Source of the DNA: Marsupella aquatica
Taxonomy: Eukaryota > Marchantiophyta
Assembly (NCBI GenBank): GCA_973895155.1
Contig: OZ316891.1
Location: forward strand, 17,484,001 to 17,548,000
Direction of reading: 5' to 3'
DNA: 64,000 bases
Positions 12,540-23,021 of the stretch are shown here, in pieces. Every line of letters starts with the position of its first letter. Within the stretch, counting starts at the first letter, position 1. The notes beneath the pieces are model-generated. The model saw only the letters and a program-made list of their open reading frames with translations, was not told the DNA's origin and did not search any database. The translations under genes and the position numbers were made by a program.

Positions 12540-12571
<32 letters not shown>
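12540..12571. repeat. (GA)n microsatellite
   Basis: About 16 uninterrupted AG/GA dinucleotides lie 57 bp before the ATG of the cytochrome b5-like fragment, in what would be its 5' UTR. GA tracts are common in plant 5' UTRs and promoters. Confidence 0.9.
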
Positions 12572-12573
<2 letters not shown>

Positions 12574-12627
12574 TCCGTAGTGCCCTGTCTGCAGGAGGGA
12601 GGAAATTAAAGCCAGCAAGCGAGCAAT

Positions 12628-12753
12628 ATGGTGAAGGTTTTCACCCTGGCCGAGGTGGAGACACACAACAATAAGGATTGCTGGCTTGTGATCGATGGCA
12701 AGGTTTACGATGTGACCAAGTTTCTCGAGGAGCATGGCATCCCGGTGGGGTGT
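12628..12753 (+). pseudogene. Cytochrome b5 N-terminal fragment broken at the heme motif
   Basis: Cytochrome b5 is an ER-membrane heme electron carrier for desaturases and P450s. From the ATG at 12628, 36 residues match the plant family closely (MVKVFTLAEVETHNNKDCWL, then DGKVYDVTKFLEEH). The next family residues should be PGG. The DNA reads GAGGAGCATGGCATCCCGGT: the CATCCCGGTGGG that would encode H-P-G-G is present but displaced by an apparent 5-bp CATGG insertion, which shifts the frame. Beyond it no trace of the rest of the heme domain or of the C-terminal anchor was found. This is most likely a truncated, dead copy. A remaining alternative is that exon 1 is genuine and the downstream exons have been lost. 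Confidence 0.75.
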
Positions 12754-12759
12754 GGGATA

Positions 12760-14080
12760 CTCCTTGATTTGTTGGGCCTCTTTGGTCGTCTTGGGGTTTT
12801 TCCCTTTCCCCCTTTATTGAGTTCTTTTACCTTTGGGACCATGTCTCCAGGTTTGACATTCCAGTCTTGTGATATATATAGAGAACTCATAATTATCAAC
12901 TTTTAACTTATTGATGCTAAAAAATGTGACTATCTGTACTTTAAAAGGCTTGTTAGTAACTGGACCAAGTAAACGGAGGTCCAAAGACCATTACAAAGAA
13001 AACAGTAGAAGATTTGTCCCTAAGCCCGTAGATACGGGGACTAATAGATGATCTAACGGTCGATATTAAATCGAGAACGATCCTACAGGCAATATACTAT
13101 GTCAGTAGCAGAATGTAACTACTGTAGGCACCAGTAGCGAAGTCGCTGACTTATGTCCATCCAGTTGCATTTTCATTTTTATAGGAAAAGAGAGAAAAAG
13201 GGGGTCTGTTTATTATTATTATACTCCAATCTCGAGCACGACTCAGTCATTGGCTCTCCGTACATTATTTTTGTCCATTCCGTTCGGCATTCTCGAGTGC
13301 TCAATCTTTGGGAGAAGGCAGGAAACCAGCTCCTAAATCGCTGATTGATCTACACTCAGGCAACCAGCACTCGACCCAATAATAGCAGTACAGAAGAGTT
13401 CCGTTGTTTCTTAGGTCCGTCTGATGAGCCATCAATCAAGTCGAACACCTCCGCAAACGAGGGGTAGTTTCGATCGGATGGACTAATTGATTTGATTGAT
13501 TGCGGATTCTGCTTGGTTCATCAAAGTGACGGTGCGGCGCGGTGCGGTGTGGTCGAGGGTGTGGTATGGTGGTGTTGGTGGAGTAGGATTACCTGATCAG
13601 ATGGCAGCCAGTTGGGCAGGGATAGGTTTGTCGGCTAAAATGAAGTCTTCTTCCGACCCTCTTCGAACGTCTAAACTTTCTCTGAATATGGCCCCGAGTT
13701 TTGGAATTGGGGCACACGACTAGAATTGTGCCTGTGAGCATGTGTGTGACAGACATGCGAGTCACTGTTTATTCCCAACTAAGGGATGACACCACTTGGT
13801 GCGTTGGGTTGATACTGATCGAGTGAATGCGGATTCTAGGGATATGGCGTGCGTCTAGCGATCGATCTGCGGAGCGTTGGCGCAAGTCGTGTCGAATTTC
13901 TTTTTTGTGTGAACAACGCCAATTGCGAGTTCGAGTAAATACAGATTGACTCGGTTGTTACCTAGCAATTGGCAAGGTCATCCTACAGTTGTGACATCAT
14001 ATGTTTTTCAGGTACAGTCATTTCAAGTGGCCTCAAGGAATCCCTGGCAGAGTTCATTCAGATTGTAGATTCATGTAGAA
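12760..14080. other. Gene-free stretch up to VAPYRIN
   Basis: The 12760-12900 part resembles 17560-17770 (both contain CCCCCTTTATTG-GTT, a CCTTTGG/CCTTTCG stretch and an AGA-AACTC or AGTTCTCTCTATAGATATA end), so it is probably an interspersed repeat fused to the broken cytochrome b5. The last few hundred bases should contain the VAPYRIN promoter and 5' UTR. TTTTTCAGGTACAG near 14008 could be a 5' UTR splice acceptor. Confidence 0.35.
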
Positions 14081-14082
14081 AG

Positions 14083-14091
14083 ATGGTTTGA
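14083..14091 (+). promoter_or_regulatory. Minimal upstream ORF before VAPYRIN
   Basis: ATGGTTTGA, a start, one codon and a stop, lies 36 bp before the VAPYRIN ATG and in another frame. If it is in the mature transcript it could lower initiation at the main start. This is inference only. Confidence 0.3.
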
Positions 14092-14126
14092 TTAGTGATC
14101 GGCTAGTACGCGGTCGAGCGAGAAGG

Positions 14127-15848
14127 ATGGATCGGCTGGTGCTTTTGGATCCGCCAGAGTTGACCATACGGGTCGAAACTGGGAGGAAATCTGTAGGCAC
14201 ATTACAGCTGAGGAACGTCATGCATACGATGCCAGTAGCCGTGAAAATTGAGTGTTCTACTCCGAAGAAGTTTGTTATGAAGCCACCTCACGCTATAATT
14301 GCGCCTCTCGGTGTTGTGAGCGTCGATATTATCATCAATCCTCAGTTCCATATTCCCGAGTCCTTTCCTCTATGCCTAGATCAGTTCACGATCAAAAGCG
14401 TGGTTGTCCCCGGGAGCTATGATAGCCGGAGTACTGTTTGCCTTGACTGGTTCACTTCTAAGAAGAAGGCGATCTTCTGCGACACGGGACTCAAGATTAA
14501 GGTGATAGGAGGTAGATTTCTTAGAAACCTCATAAATCAGGGTTGCATGGACGCTGTTAGGGATATGCTGGAGCGAGACCCCTCGGTCGCTGATTCTACA
14601 GACGATAATGGCCAAACGGCCATGCATGTGGCAGTATCAATTCAGAGAGCGGAAATAGTGCAACTTCTTTTGGAATTCAATGCCAATCTAGAATTACGGA
14701 ACAGAGCTGGTCAAACTCCACTCCAACAAGCCGCTAGTGCTGGAGAAGGGCTCATTACTGAACTGTTAGTGGCTAAAGGCGCTAATCCAGAGGCACGGAA
14801 TGATTTCGGATGGACTTCTCTTCACCATGCTACCGTTAAAGGGCACTACGACGTGATGGAACTTCTGATCGACCATGGAGCAGACATCGATGCTGTCATT
14901 CTTGACGGGCGGACTGCCATCCACATGGCGGTGGCCGAGGGTTACAAGCACTGTCTCAATCTTCTTCTAGAAAAGGGTTGCGATGTCAATGCTCGAAGCC
15001 TCGACGGACGAACAGCATTGCATACTGCAGCTGCCCGGGGTCATGTTGCATTTGTGAAAGTTTTGTTAGAAGCTGGTGCCGACACGAACGTGAGGAACTT
15101 GAAAGGGCGAACTCCATATGACGAAGCAGCAAAGGCGGGCCAGACACTACTATTCGACTCGCTTCTTTTGGGGGACTGTCTTCGCCGATCTGCAAGGCAA
15201 GGTGACATCAGGAGAGTAAGAAAATTTGCAAGAAACGGCGCAATTATCGATGGGGAGGACCAATGCGGTTGGACTGCTCTTCATCGAGCAGCATTCAAAG
15301 GTCGGATCAACGTAGTTAAATTTCTCGTTGAAAAGGGAGCAGATGTCAATCACAAAGATGAGGAAGGGTACACTGCTCTCCACACAGCTGTGGAATCAGG
15401 TCAGAAGGAGGTCGTGCAGTTCCTTTTGGAGAAGGGTGCCAACGTACTTGAGAAGACGAGGCGCGGACAGACCCCGCTTCACCTTGCTACTACTTTCAGT
15501 TACCCGGGCATCGTTCAAATTCTCGTGAAGGCAGGAACCTCCGACGGTCCACGGCTCAGTGGCTTTGATAAAGGGTCTTCCAATTTGTTTAGCGACATTA
15601 TCGCTAAGGGTAGAAATGAAGCAGGCATGGAAAATATACTGAGCAAGCAACCTTACAACATTGCAAAGTATCTGGAGCCGGTCTCCTTTGGTTCTCCTGA
15701 TAGCAGTGACAAATTTTCTCGAAGGAATCTCTGTCAAGATTCAAGCTTCAAATTTATTGGTAGACTTAGCGAAGATTCTCAATTGATGAATGACGTCTTT
15801 AGATCGGGACCTACCTTTGGCAGCCCCATTTCACTACCAAAATCTTAG
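14127..15848 (+). CDS. VPY: VAPYRIN: MSP-domain plus ankyrin-repeat protein of endosymbiosis
   Basis: A single open exon of 573 residues. The ATG at 14127 gives MDRLVLLDPPEL, the N-terminus typical of VAPYRIN; the earlier in-frame TTG is ignored. Residues 1-130 form a VAP-type major sperm protein domain (RNVMHTMPVAVKIE; PHAIIAPLGVVSVDI; DWFTSKKK). From about 135 to 480 come some eleven ankyrin units with G-TALH-A and LLL--GAD signatures, including the divergent GDCLRRSARQGDIRRVRKF unit family members also show, then a serine-rich tail. In petunia and Medicago VAPYRIN is cytosolic, associates with mobile vesicle-like bodies, and is needed for entry of arbuscular mycorrhizal fungi and rhizobia. 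No disabling change is seen. Family identification is by recalled similarity over the full length. Confidence 0.92.
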   Translation: MDRLVLLDPPELTIRVETGRKSVGTLQLRNVMHTMPVAVKIECSTPKKFVMKPPHAIIAPLGVVSVDIIINPQFHIPESFPLCLDQFTIKSVVVPGSYDSRSTVCLDWFTSKKKAIFCDTGLKIKVIGGRFLRNLINQGCMDAVRDMLERDPSVADSTDDNGQTAMHVAVSIQRAEIVQLLLEFNANLELRNRAGQTPLQQAASAGEGLITELLVAKGANPEARNDFGWTSLHHATVKGHYDVMELLIDHGADIDAVILDGRTAIHMAVAEGYKHCLNLLLEKGCDVNARSLDGRTALHTAAARGHVAFVKVLLEAGADTNVRNLKGRTPYDEAAKAGQTLLFDSLLLGDCLRRSARQGDIRRVRKFARNGAIIDGEDQCGWTALHRAAFKGRINVVKFLVEKGADVNHKDEEGYTALHTAVESGQKEVVQFLLEKGANVLEKTRRGQTPLHLATTFSYPGIVQILVKAGTSDGPRLSGFDKGSSNLFSDIIAKGRNEAGMENILSKQPYNIAKYLEPVSFGSPDSSDKFSRRNLCQDSSFKFIGRLSEDSQLMNDVFRSGPTFGSPISLPKS

Positions 15849-17085
15849 AGACGACAGGTGATGCATGCATATCGAGTCAAACAGGATTGAATTTGTACAA
15901 TATTACCAGTCAAAGTACTTTAGATGCCCTCCAGTCATGATAGTTTTTACACAAGCTTGCATCCATATATTTTGTAGGTTAGTTCGCATTGGATGCAAGA
16001 GGCGGCCTACTTAAATTCGCCTAAAAACACGCTATTCGTGAAAAAGACACTCCAGTACTCCTAGACCCGGGACAATGAGCTGTTCAGACATGTATATTAC
16101 AGTGTGCACGACGGTGCAATGATTGTGCTCTCTAGTTTGGCGCTTAACATAAACGATCGCCGGCAATGGACTATCGAACCGCAAATCGAACTTGATCAGA
16201 ATAGAAGAGGTACAAGTACCATAGTGATGAAACTCATAGAAGGGTTCAAGCATGTCAAAAAAATAAAACACGTTGTGAATTCATCATGGATAAAGGTTTC
16301 AGTCAGGCCAGTAGCATGTTCGCTTAGAGTTTGGATCAAGAAATACGCACATTCTCGTTCCAAATTCTGGGCTCTTTTCGGAAACTTGGGGGAAGTGGCA
16401 TTCGGTAGAACTTGGAATAGAACCCTTCTCATCATTCTCGTCTTCTCGTTATTTCATAAATACTCTCTTTCATGGTCTTCTGTACACTTGGATCACCAAT
16501 GGATTATTTACAGGCAGTGTTCCTCGTCGCACCCGCTTTCAATTTTTTATCGCCTGCGTCTGAATCTCAGCTGGCAGCGCTACGAGTGGATGATGCAAAA
16601 CCTTCGAAGCTAGGGGGCTTTATACTACCAACCCGACAACAAATGATCTGTTGTTTCCAAGACAACAAATGACCTGTTCTTTTGCTACCGTAGGGCTCCA
16701 GTTTTGCTTTACATGAAAATGAGTGTTCAATTGCACAGAAAGATCTCTCATTCTTAAATGGACAAAATATCCCAATCTTTCATGCAGTCGAGTGGGTCCC
16801 CTAGCTAAATTTTAAAGACCACTCCCTCGTGAGGTGGTATTTCGAAAGGACCTATGTAGCTTTTAGATTCATCTTAATGGTTCATGTAAAGTGATGAATA
16901 ACTTTGTCTTTACATGAAATAGACTACATGAAATAGATCACGTGGACTGCAATGGCTCCCCTAAAATGCTTGTGGCCAAAGTTTAAACCGCCTCCGGAGC
17001 TGGTATCTAGAATCTGTCTCTCCATTTGTTCTCAAAATGCACTACGTACCTGAACACTTTTTCGTGGGCAATCCATTTAACCTAT
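15849..17085. other. Gene-free stretch downstream of VAPYRIN
   Basis: It holds the presumed VAPYRIN 3' UTR and nothing else recognised. Short open frames near 16104 and 16472 resemble no family. TTTACATGAAAT recurs around 16910-16930. Confidence 0.4.
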
Positions 17086-17087
17086 GG

Positions 17088-17195
17088 ACTAGGTTTGGTA
17101 AGACACAAGCTGATCGAGTGATCTGTGGGGGATGTTGTGGATAAGGTATGGTAAAACACAAGCTGATCAAGGCCACCTGTGGGGCAAGTGTTGAA
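17088..17195. repeat. Two-unit imperfect tandem repeat, about 57 bp
   Basis: GGTTTGGTAAGACACAAGCTGATC and GGTATGGTAAAACACAAGCTGATC begin the two units, each followed by a CTGTGGGG stretch. The units differ by substitutions and small indels. Confidence 0.65.
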
Positions 17196-17559
17196 CGTCT
17201 GCTGTCTGTGATGAATGAGTTATGACGGAGGCGGCTGGAATTTGATAGGCTCGTCAAAAGCAAAGTCTCGACAAGAAACAAGAAGATGACAATCACAGAT
17301 AGAACTAAAGACGGCAGTCTGGTGTATGTTGACTCCAACAGAGGTTAATTTACCATATCTGTCGTTGCGCAAGCGTCTGAGGCATCAGTGACACACTACC
17401 GTATAAACTCTCATTTGAGTACATTGGTACAAGTTTCGGGGCATTCCTGTTAATCTCAAGCATGGTGGCAGAATGGACAGGGTACCCTAGCTCACAAAAG
17501 GTATCGGAGGACAATGATCTCCAATTCAGCATAGAGAGACTCATAGACATCTCACACCC

Positions 17560-17930
17560 TAGCTTATTGACCTTTGGCTCAGTAGGGATTTTGTTTTATT
17601 CTTTGGCCATTCGAGATTCTTGGCTTATTGACCTTTCGGCTTCTTGGCTCTCTGTTTTCTCTTCTTCCCCCCTTTATTGGGTTTTCTGCCTTTCGCATCA
17701 TGTGTGCCAGTTAGGCCATTTTGTTCCTTTGCAGTTCTCTCTATAGATATATAGAGGGTACCGAGGTAGATTATGGGAGACATGTTCGATAGACACCGAA
17801 TATTTTTTCCTACACAGAAATTACACAATCGAGGGGATCTTTTTGCCTTTTGGGATCACGTCTCCCGGTTGGGGGAGTTCCTGTTTTTTGGCAGTATTAT
17901 TATTATTATATATAAAGGTAGAGCTGGCGT
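17560..17930. repeat. Interspersed repeat fragment related to 12760-12900
   Basis: The blocks CCCCCCTTTATTGGGTT, CTGCCTTTCG and AGTTCTCTCTATAGATATATAG recur in looser form at 12810-12890. A second related piece (TTGCCTTTTGGGATCACGTCTCCCGG) follows at 17838. No coding region is apparent; the element class is unknown. Confidence 0.4.
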
Positions 17931-18328
17931 GCACACTAGTAGAAACTTTATTTGAACAAGAACAGTAGAAACTGTCTTTCGAAAAAGACAGTAGAAACTT
18001 GTAAGGCTGACCATTTCACATGCCTCCAGATTTTTTTATTTTTTTTATTTTTTTCTCCAGATATAGACGATCGATAAAATACTGTGATGAGGAGACACGG
18101 GGCTAGGAGTAGGGGAGACGTCCGCATTGAGCCAGTGCACGAGGATATAGATTAAGCAGTGCTTGTCGAGATATGGTTTGTCCGTGTCGTACGAAACACA
18201 AGTCAACTAAGGTAGGGGATCTAAATATAAAATGTTAATGGAAATTCAAACTTTTCTAAAAGTTTATGATTTATTAGGGGCAACCCTTTAGAGAATCTGA
18301 AGCCCAGATGGACAGAGACATTGTCCCT

Positions 18329-18448
18329 GCGGATCCCCATGGACTGCGTATAGCAATGGTTGCTTTTACACCAAAAAGAAAACGGAATGCGGATCCCCAT
18401 GGAATGCATATAGCAATAGTCCCTTTTACACCAAAGAGAATAAAGAAT
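18329..18448. repeat. Two tandem 60-bp units
   Basis: Both units start GCGGATCCCCATGGA (18329 and 18389), continue through TATAGCAAT and end CCTTTTACACCAAA or TGCTTTTACACCAAA. They are about 85 percent alike by eye. Confidence 0.85.
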
Positions 18449-19770
18449 TGTTTGTGGATAGCACAGTTGACAACTTTGACTACCTTGTGGAGAAAGTAAT
18501 CAAGATGTCATCATGTTCTTAGAACCTCAATTGAGTGGCTTAGTAATGCTGTCGGAGAATAATGGAGCTTCTTTGTCATGAAGCTCCAATCTCAGTCCAA
18601 TTGAAAGCAAGCAAAATGAATCCATGAGATGAAAATGGAGATTGAAATATTTGTGCCACTCGCTCCCATGCATATCACAGATTTAAGCCGGCCACTTAAG
18701 AAATTTGCAAAAGTCCTCATGAACTTCACTAGTTAATAGCACATTTTCAAACTGTATGTGACATGCATCTTGACGACTTACTCTACAGGGTCATCAAAGT
18801 AGTCAATATTAGCAACGTAAAACCTTACCTTTGAATTTGGCAGATTGGGTTCATTTATTTGAAGAGCTACTGGATCTCCATTTAAGCTTAAAAAAATCCA
18901 GCATGGTTCTCTGATATCCAATATATTGCCTGAAAAATTTTGGGCTTTTTTTGAGATCATTTGTTACATTTGCAATGAGCACGAAGATGGTCACATCTTC
19001 TAAAATAATCATGATATCATTTACACTTAGAAATTTTCATGTGGGTCAACTGAACTCGAGTGTTCCTGAGCACTGAAGGGCATGACGTCTTGATGTCTTA
19101 CAGGTTCAAGGTTGTCAAGTAGTCAACTTACCGAGGCAAACGATTTGGTAATGTAAGTGAAACCCGCTGCAAACAGGTAGGAGACCATTTTACAGGTAGT
19201 TTTTCAATCAAAAGTAAAATTGTTATCTGAGTCACTACAAATGTTCTGAGCAAGTCTATCCAAGGACCTTTCCCAGTTTGTCAGGAATTCATAGACAAAG
19301 TGGAGGTTCATCCGGGCTTAGTTTCAACCATACATCTTATCTAAAGTAAATTCATTGGAAAGAAAAATATACATGTATATCAAAAATCTCAAAAAGAGAA
19401 AGAACTTGAGTAGGCTCCTGAACAAGGTAACACCAGATAATGTACTTATTTATTAAAAAATATGCTCCCCACTTGTTTTCAAAATGTACATAATTATTAA
19501 AAACAGAATTAAAAGAGTACAAACACACTGTAAAAATATTAATGTTAAATCACATGCTAAGGAAACTTTTGCCCGCCTTAAGCCTAACGGTCCTCAAAAA
19601 TGATATTTTAATTGGATACTTTGTTTAATGAGAATGCCCGTTCAATGTTGATAGGCATAATGAGAAAATTAATCATTTCATAACAAATGTTGCATAGTTC
19701 TTTTGATTCACAAAAAATTTTAAGAGAGATATACTTAATGGATGTCCAAATGCAACTTTTCTACTTAACA
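18449..19770. other. Gene-free stretch
   Basis: Nothing recognised on either strand: AT-rich, only very short open frames, no repeat structure noted. Confidence 0.4.
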
Positions 19771-20036
19771 AACCAAAAGTTCTCAGGGGGGTCACTTCCA
19801 TGGAAGTGGCATATCATGTGCGACAAAGTATAGGGCCATTTAAATGGTTTTGGCGGAATACTTATTAAGTCTTCTATGGAAATATAGGGTTGTATAATTA
19901 CAAAATGTATACGTGTCATCACATGATTGGTGCCGTACAACTTTCTAGAAAGTGACTTAGGGGGGTCATAAATGACCCAAACCGTCGCAGTGATGTATGA
20001 CCCTTCATATAGTGACCCCCCCCCGAGCAAAAGTTT
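19771..20036. mobile_element. Possible small inverted-repeat element
   Basis: The left side reads AAAAGTTCTCAGGGGGGTCACT. The right side, reverse-complemented, reads AACTTTTGCTCGGGGGGGGGTCACT. The ends therefore form imperfect inverted repeats of about 25 bp around a 265-bp body, with a further GGGGGGTCA inside. The left arm also holds the 16-bp palindrome CACTTCCATGGAAGTG. A clear target-site duplication was not identified, so the call is tentative. Confidence 0.4.
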
Positions 20037-21844
20037 CACTCTCACCCATTGGACCTCCAGGCGCACTAGAAGTATCATTTCATGTGAGATCGATGTACTT
20101 CTAGCGCACTATGCAATCCTTATAAATAACGCAAGATTTTCATTGTAAAGTGCAGCATGCATGTTCTATTGTTCTTGTGTCTGACCGTGACGTGGAATGC
20201 AATCGACTACGATCACAGTTCCGAGTGAATCAATGTATTGACATTGTATACATTGACCACAATGCGTACAAAAATGGGTACAAACATCAACTGACAGTAA
20301 ATATTAATGTCAAACGAGCCATATGTCGTGCGGCCGCACAACGACAGCCTCGCAGTTAGTTCATGTATACATTGACATCACTGTATACAAATGGGTATAC
20401 AATATCACAATGTTGGATGAATGAGGCATTGTGCAATCACAACATATACAAAGCGGTGTAGACATTGACATCCATGTATAACAAATATATTATATATAGT
20501 TAAACAACTTAGGGTTTGGAGTAAACCTTGGCGTAGGCGCGTAAAAGCTAAATATGCTTATATACTTAGCCAAATACGTTCTTGATGATGTATTCAGAGG
20601 AGGACCTGCCAAAGCACTCAAATGTTATATATATGTACAGAGCTTTTGCACGTTCCTGTCATTTTACACAACATTTCTTTGATGCACATGCTTTGCGCAT
20701 GAGCTTGCACGTCAGAGTCGTGATTGTTTCCACTCCCCTAATGTGTACAGTACGCTTAAAGGGAGCATGGAGGCGGGCATGGAGGACAAATGTCGAGAAA
20801 CCAACCAAAACACAATGAGAACAAAATGGGTTCCATAAAGGGAGGGCGCGCACGGCGGCGGCCACATTTGAATTTCAAAAATTCCTTGAAAAGTTGTATA
20901 TGTTACCTACAATAGCAAGGAGGTTGGGGAAGGTATGGCGCTTGCAAGCTCCAATGCAGTCGTAACGAGAGTCGTAAACTATTTTCTTTGTATCTTCTTG
21001 AGTACTAAAGTGACAATGTATTCTGAAAAGCTGAGAAAGCACAAAGGCACTTGCGTGCTCTAATGTTGCTGCAAACTTGTTCAATAAATTGTAGTTTGAA
21101 TACAAAAGTCAATCATATTGTATTCAACAAAACTAGGAAGCCATGGGGTTGCAGCTGCTCCATTGTGGCAAGGGGCCATGCATGGCACTTGAATGTGCAA
21201 TCCATGCACTGCGGAGTTATTGTCGGCCTACTACACCTGACCAACCACAATGTTCACAGAGTACGCAGTGGACCTAAACTCTATGGTAAAGTGTTTTACA
21301 ATAACATTATTGTACGGAGTGGGCCCGGAGGTCTATTGGGAGAGAATGTGCAACTTTTGGTCTAGTTAGCTGTTAAGTAAAAAAAGTTGCATTTGGAGAT
21401 CCACTAACTATATCTCTCTAAATTTTGATGGGACCTGAAGTTATAGTCCACAGGTTTGACCCCAACTCTAGCTTCTCATGGCAATTTATTAGTAAGATAA
21501 AAATTGGAGGTGTGATACACTTTCCAATGATTGTGCCTCCCTCCCATGTATGTGACGACCTTCTGTGCAACTTCGTGTCCATAATTAGTTACTTATCTTT
21601 TAGTAACTAATTACACGGACTCCTGCCTGCCCTCCTGTGCCGTATTTATATGTACTGTGGTGCATGCCGGCCTCCCCTTATTGCCTATTGTCTCCTTTAT
21701 CTTTTCTTTCATAAATCCAACTACCATAATTATACTCACCATGTAAAGGTCGGTCACAAATGAATCCGGCCTTTTCAATTTTAATTTAAGCAGACAAACC
21801 TCCAATTTTGGTTGGCTAGCAGATTATAGTGATTTATGTGATCA
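20037..21844. other. Gene-free stretch
   Basis: No supported gene. Between 20230 and 20480 the words TATACATTGAC and TACAAA-GGGTA recur loosely. Otherwise nothing was recognised. Confidence 0.4.
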
Positions 21845-22757
21845 CTAGCTCAATACCCGTGCGTTGCACAAAAGATGTCGTGTTGCCCAAGATATCGTTA
21901 AGAGAAAACATGTTGTGTGCTCTAAGATGTTGTGAAGACAAAAAGATATTGTGTCGCCCAAGATGTCGTTAAGAAAAAATATGTTGTGTCGCCCAAGATG
22001 CCGTTAAGTAAAAAACATGTGGTGTCGCCCAAGATGTAGTTAAGAAAGAAAATGTTGTGTTGCCCAACTGAAGATGTCAAACATGAAGAAACAAATGTCA
22101 TGTCGCCCAATGTGTCATTAATAAAGAAAAAATATATCGTGTCACCCAAGATGTTGTTAAGAAAAAAGATGTTGTGACACCCAAGATGTAATTAAGAAAA
22201 ATGATATATTGTGTCACCCAAGATGTCCTTAAGACAAAAGATATTGTTAAGAAAAAAGATGTTGTGGTACCCAATATGTCCTTAACAAAAGAAATGCCAC
22301 ATTGCCCAAGATGTGGTTAAGAGAAAAGTTGTCGTTAAGTAAAAAAGACATTGTTAAGACAAAAGTTGCATAAAAGATGGTGTGGTGAGAAAAAGATGTT
22401 GAGGTGAGAAAAAGATGTCAAGGAGAGAAATGTTGAGGTGAGAAAAATGTTGAGGGTGAGGGAAAGATGTTGTGGTGAGATAAAAATGTGAAGGTGAGAA
22501 ACAGGTCACATGCATGTTGAGGTGAAAACAAATGTCAATGAGAAAAAGAGACATTGAGGTGAGACAAAGAAGTCAAGGTGAAGAAAAGATGTCGAGGAGA
22601 GAAAAAACATGGCGAGGTGAGAAAAAGACATTTAGGTTCACTCTATATTTAATTTCATTTTGGTTTTATCCCTTCTCTGTATTGATTACTTCTTTTCTAG
22701 GCACTGTATTTTTGAATGACAACCACTGCATAAAAATGCGCAACCTTGTATTATAAT
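21845..22757 (-). mobile_element. Non-autonomous Helitron-like element, copy 1
   Basis: Read on the minus strand, the element starts near 22757 with TATAATACAAGGTTGCGC and ends near 21845 with GTGCAACGCACGGGTATT then GAGCTAG followed by T. A short hairpin (GTGC-AAC-GCAC) just before a CTRR-type end followed by T is the classical Helitron 3' terminus, and the start resembles TCTATAATAC Helitron 5' ends. The body is an AT-rich minisatellite of drifting 18-36 bp units built on CTTAACGACATCTTTT. No Rep/helicase gene is present, so any movement would need a helper. Related copies lie at 32.2-34.6 kb on the plus strand. Confidence 0.65.
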
Positions 22758-23021
22758 TCTTGATTACTAGTCAAATAATGATGTTATACACAATCCCTCT
22801 ATTTGATAAATTAGACTTGTTCTAGACTGTCTGATTTCTTGTACTTGGACTTAATCATGCCTAGTACGGTATTAATGTCTATAATGTTGTTCTTGTAGTT
22901 ATTCCTATATATACACAATGAGTGATGTCATATTGTTTGATCTATAGAGAGAGCCAGGCCCCGCCAGAGGCCTGGCCTGGAAGCTTAGAAATGGAAATAA
23001 AGAAGAAGACTTGGAACAGTA

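Noticed and set aside
13010-13085. Small stem-loop near GTCCCTAAGCCCGTAGATACGG
   Set aside because: A single short hairpin without any recognised RNA family features.
22532-22756. Open frame within the Helitron-like element
   Set aside because: It reads through minisatellite sequence and carries no Rep or helicase motif.
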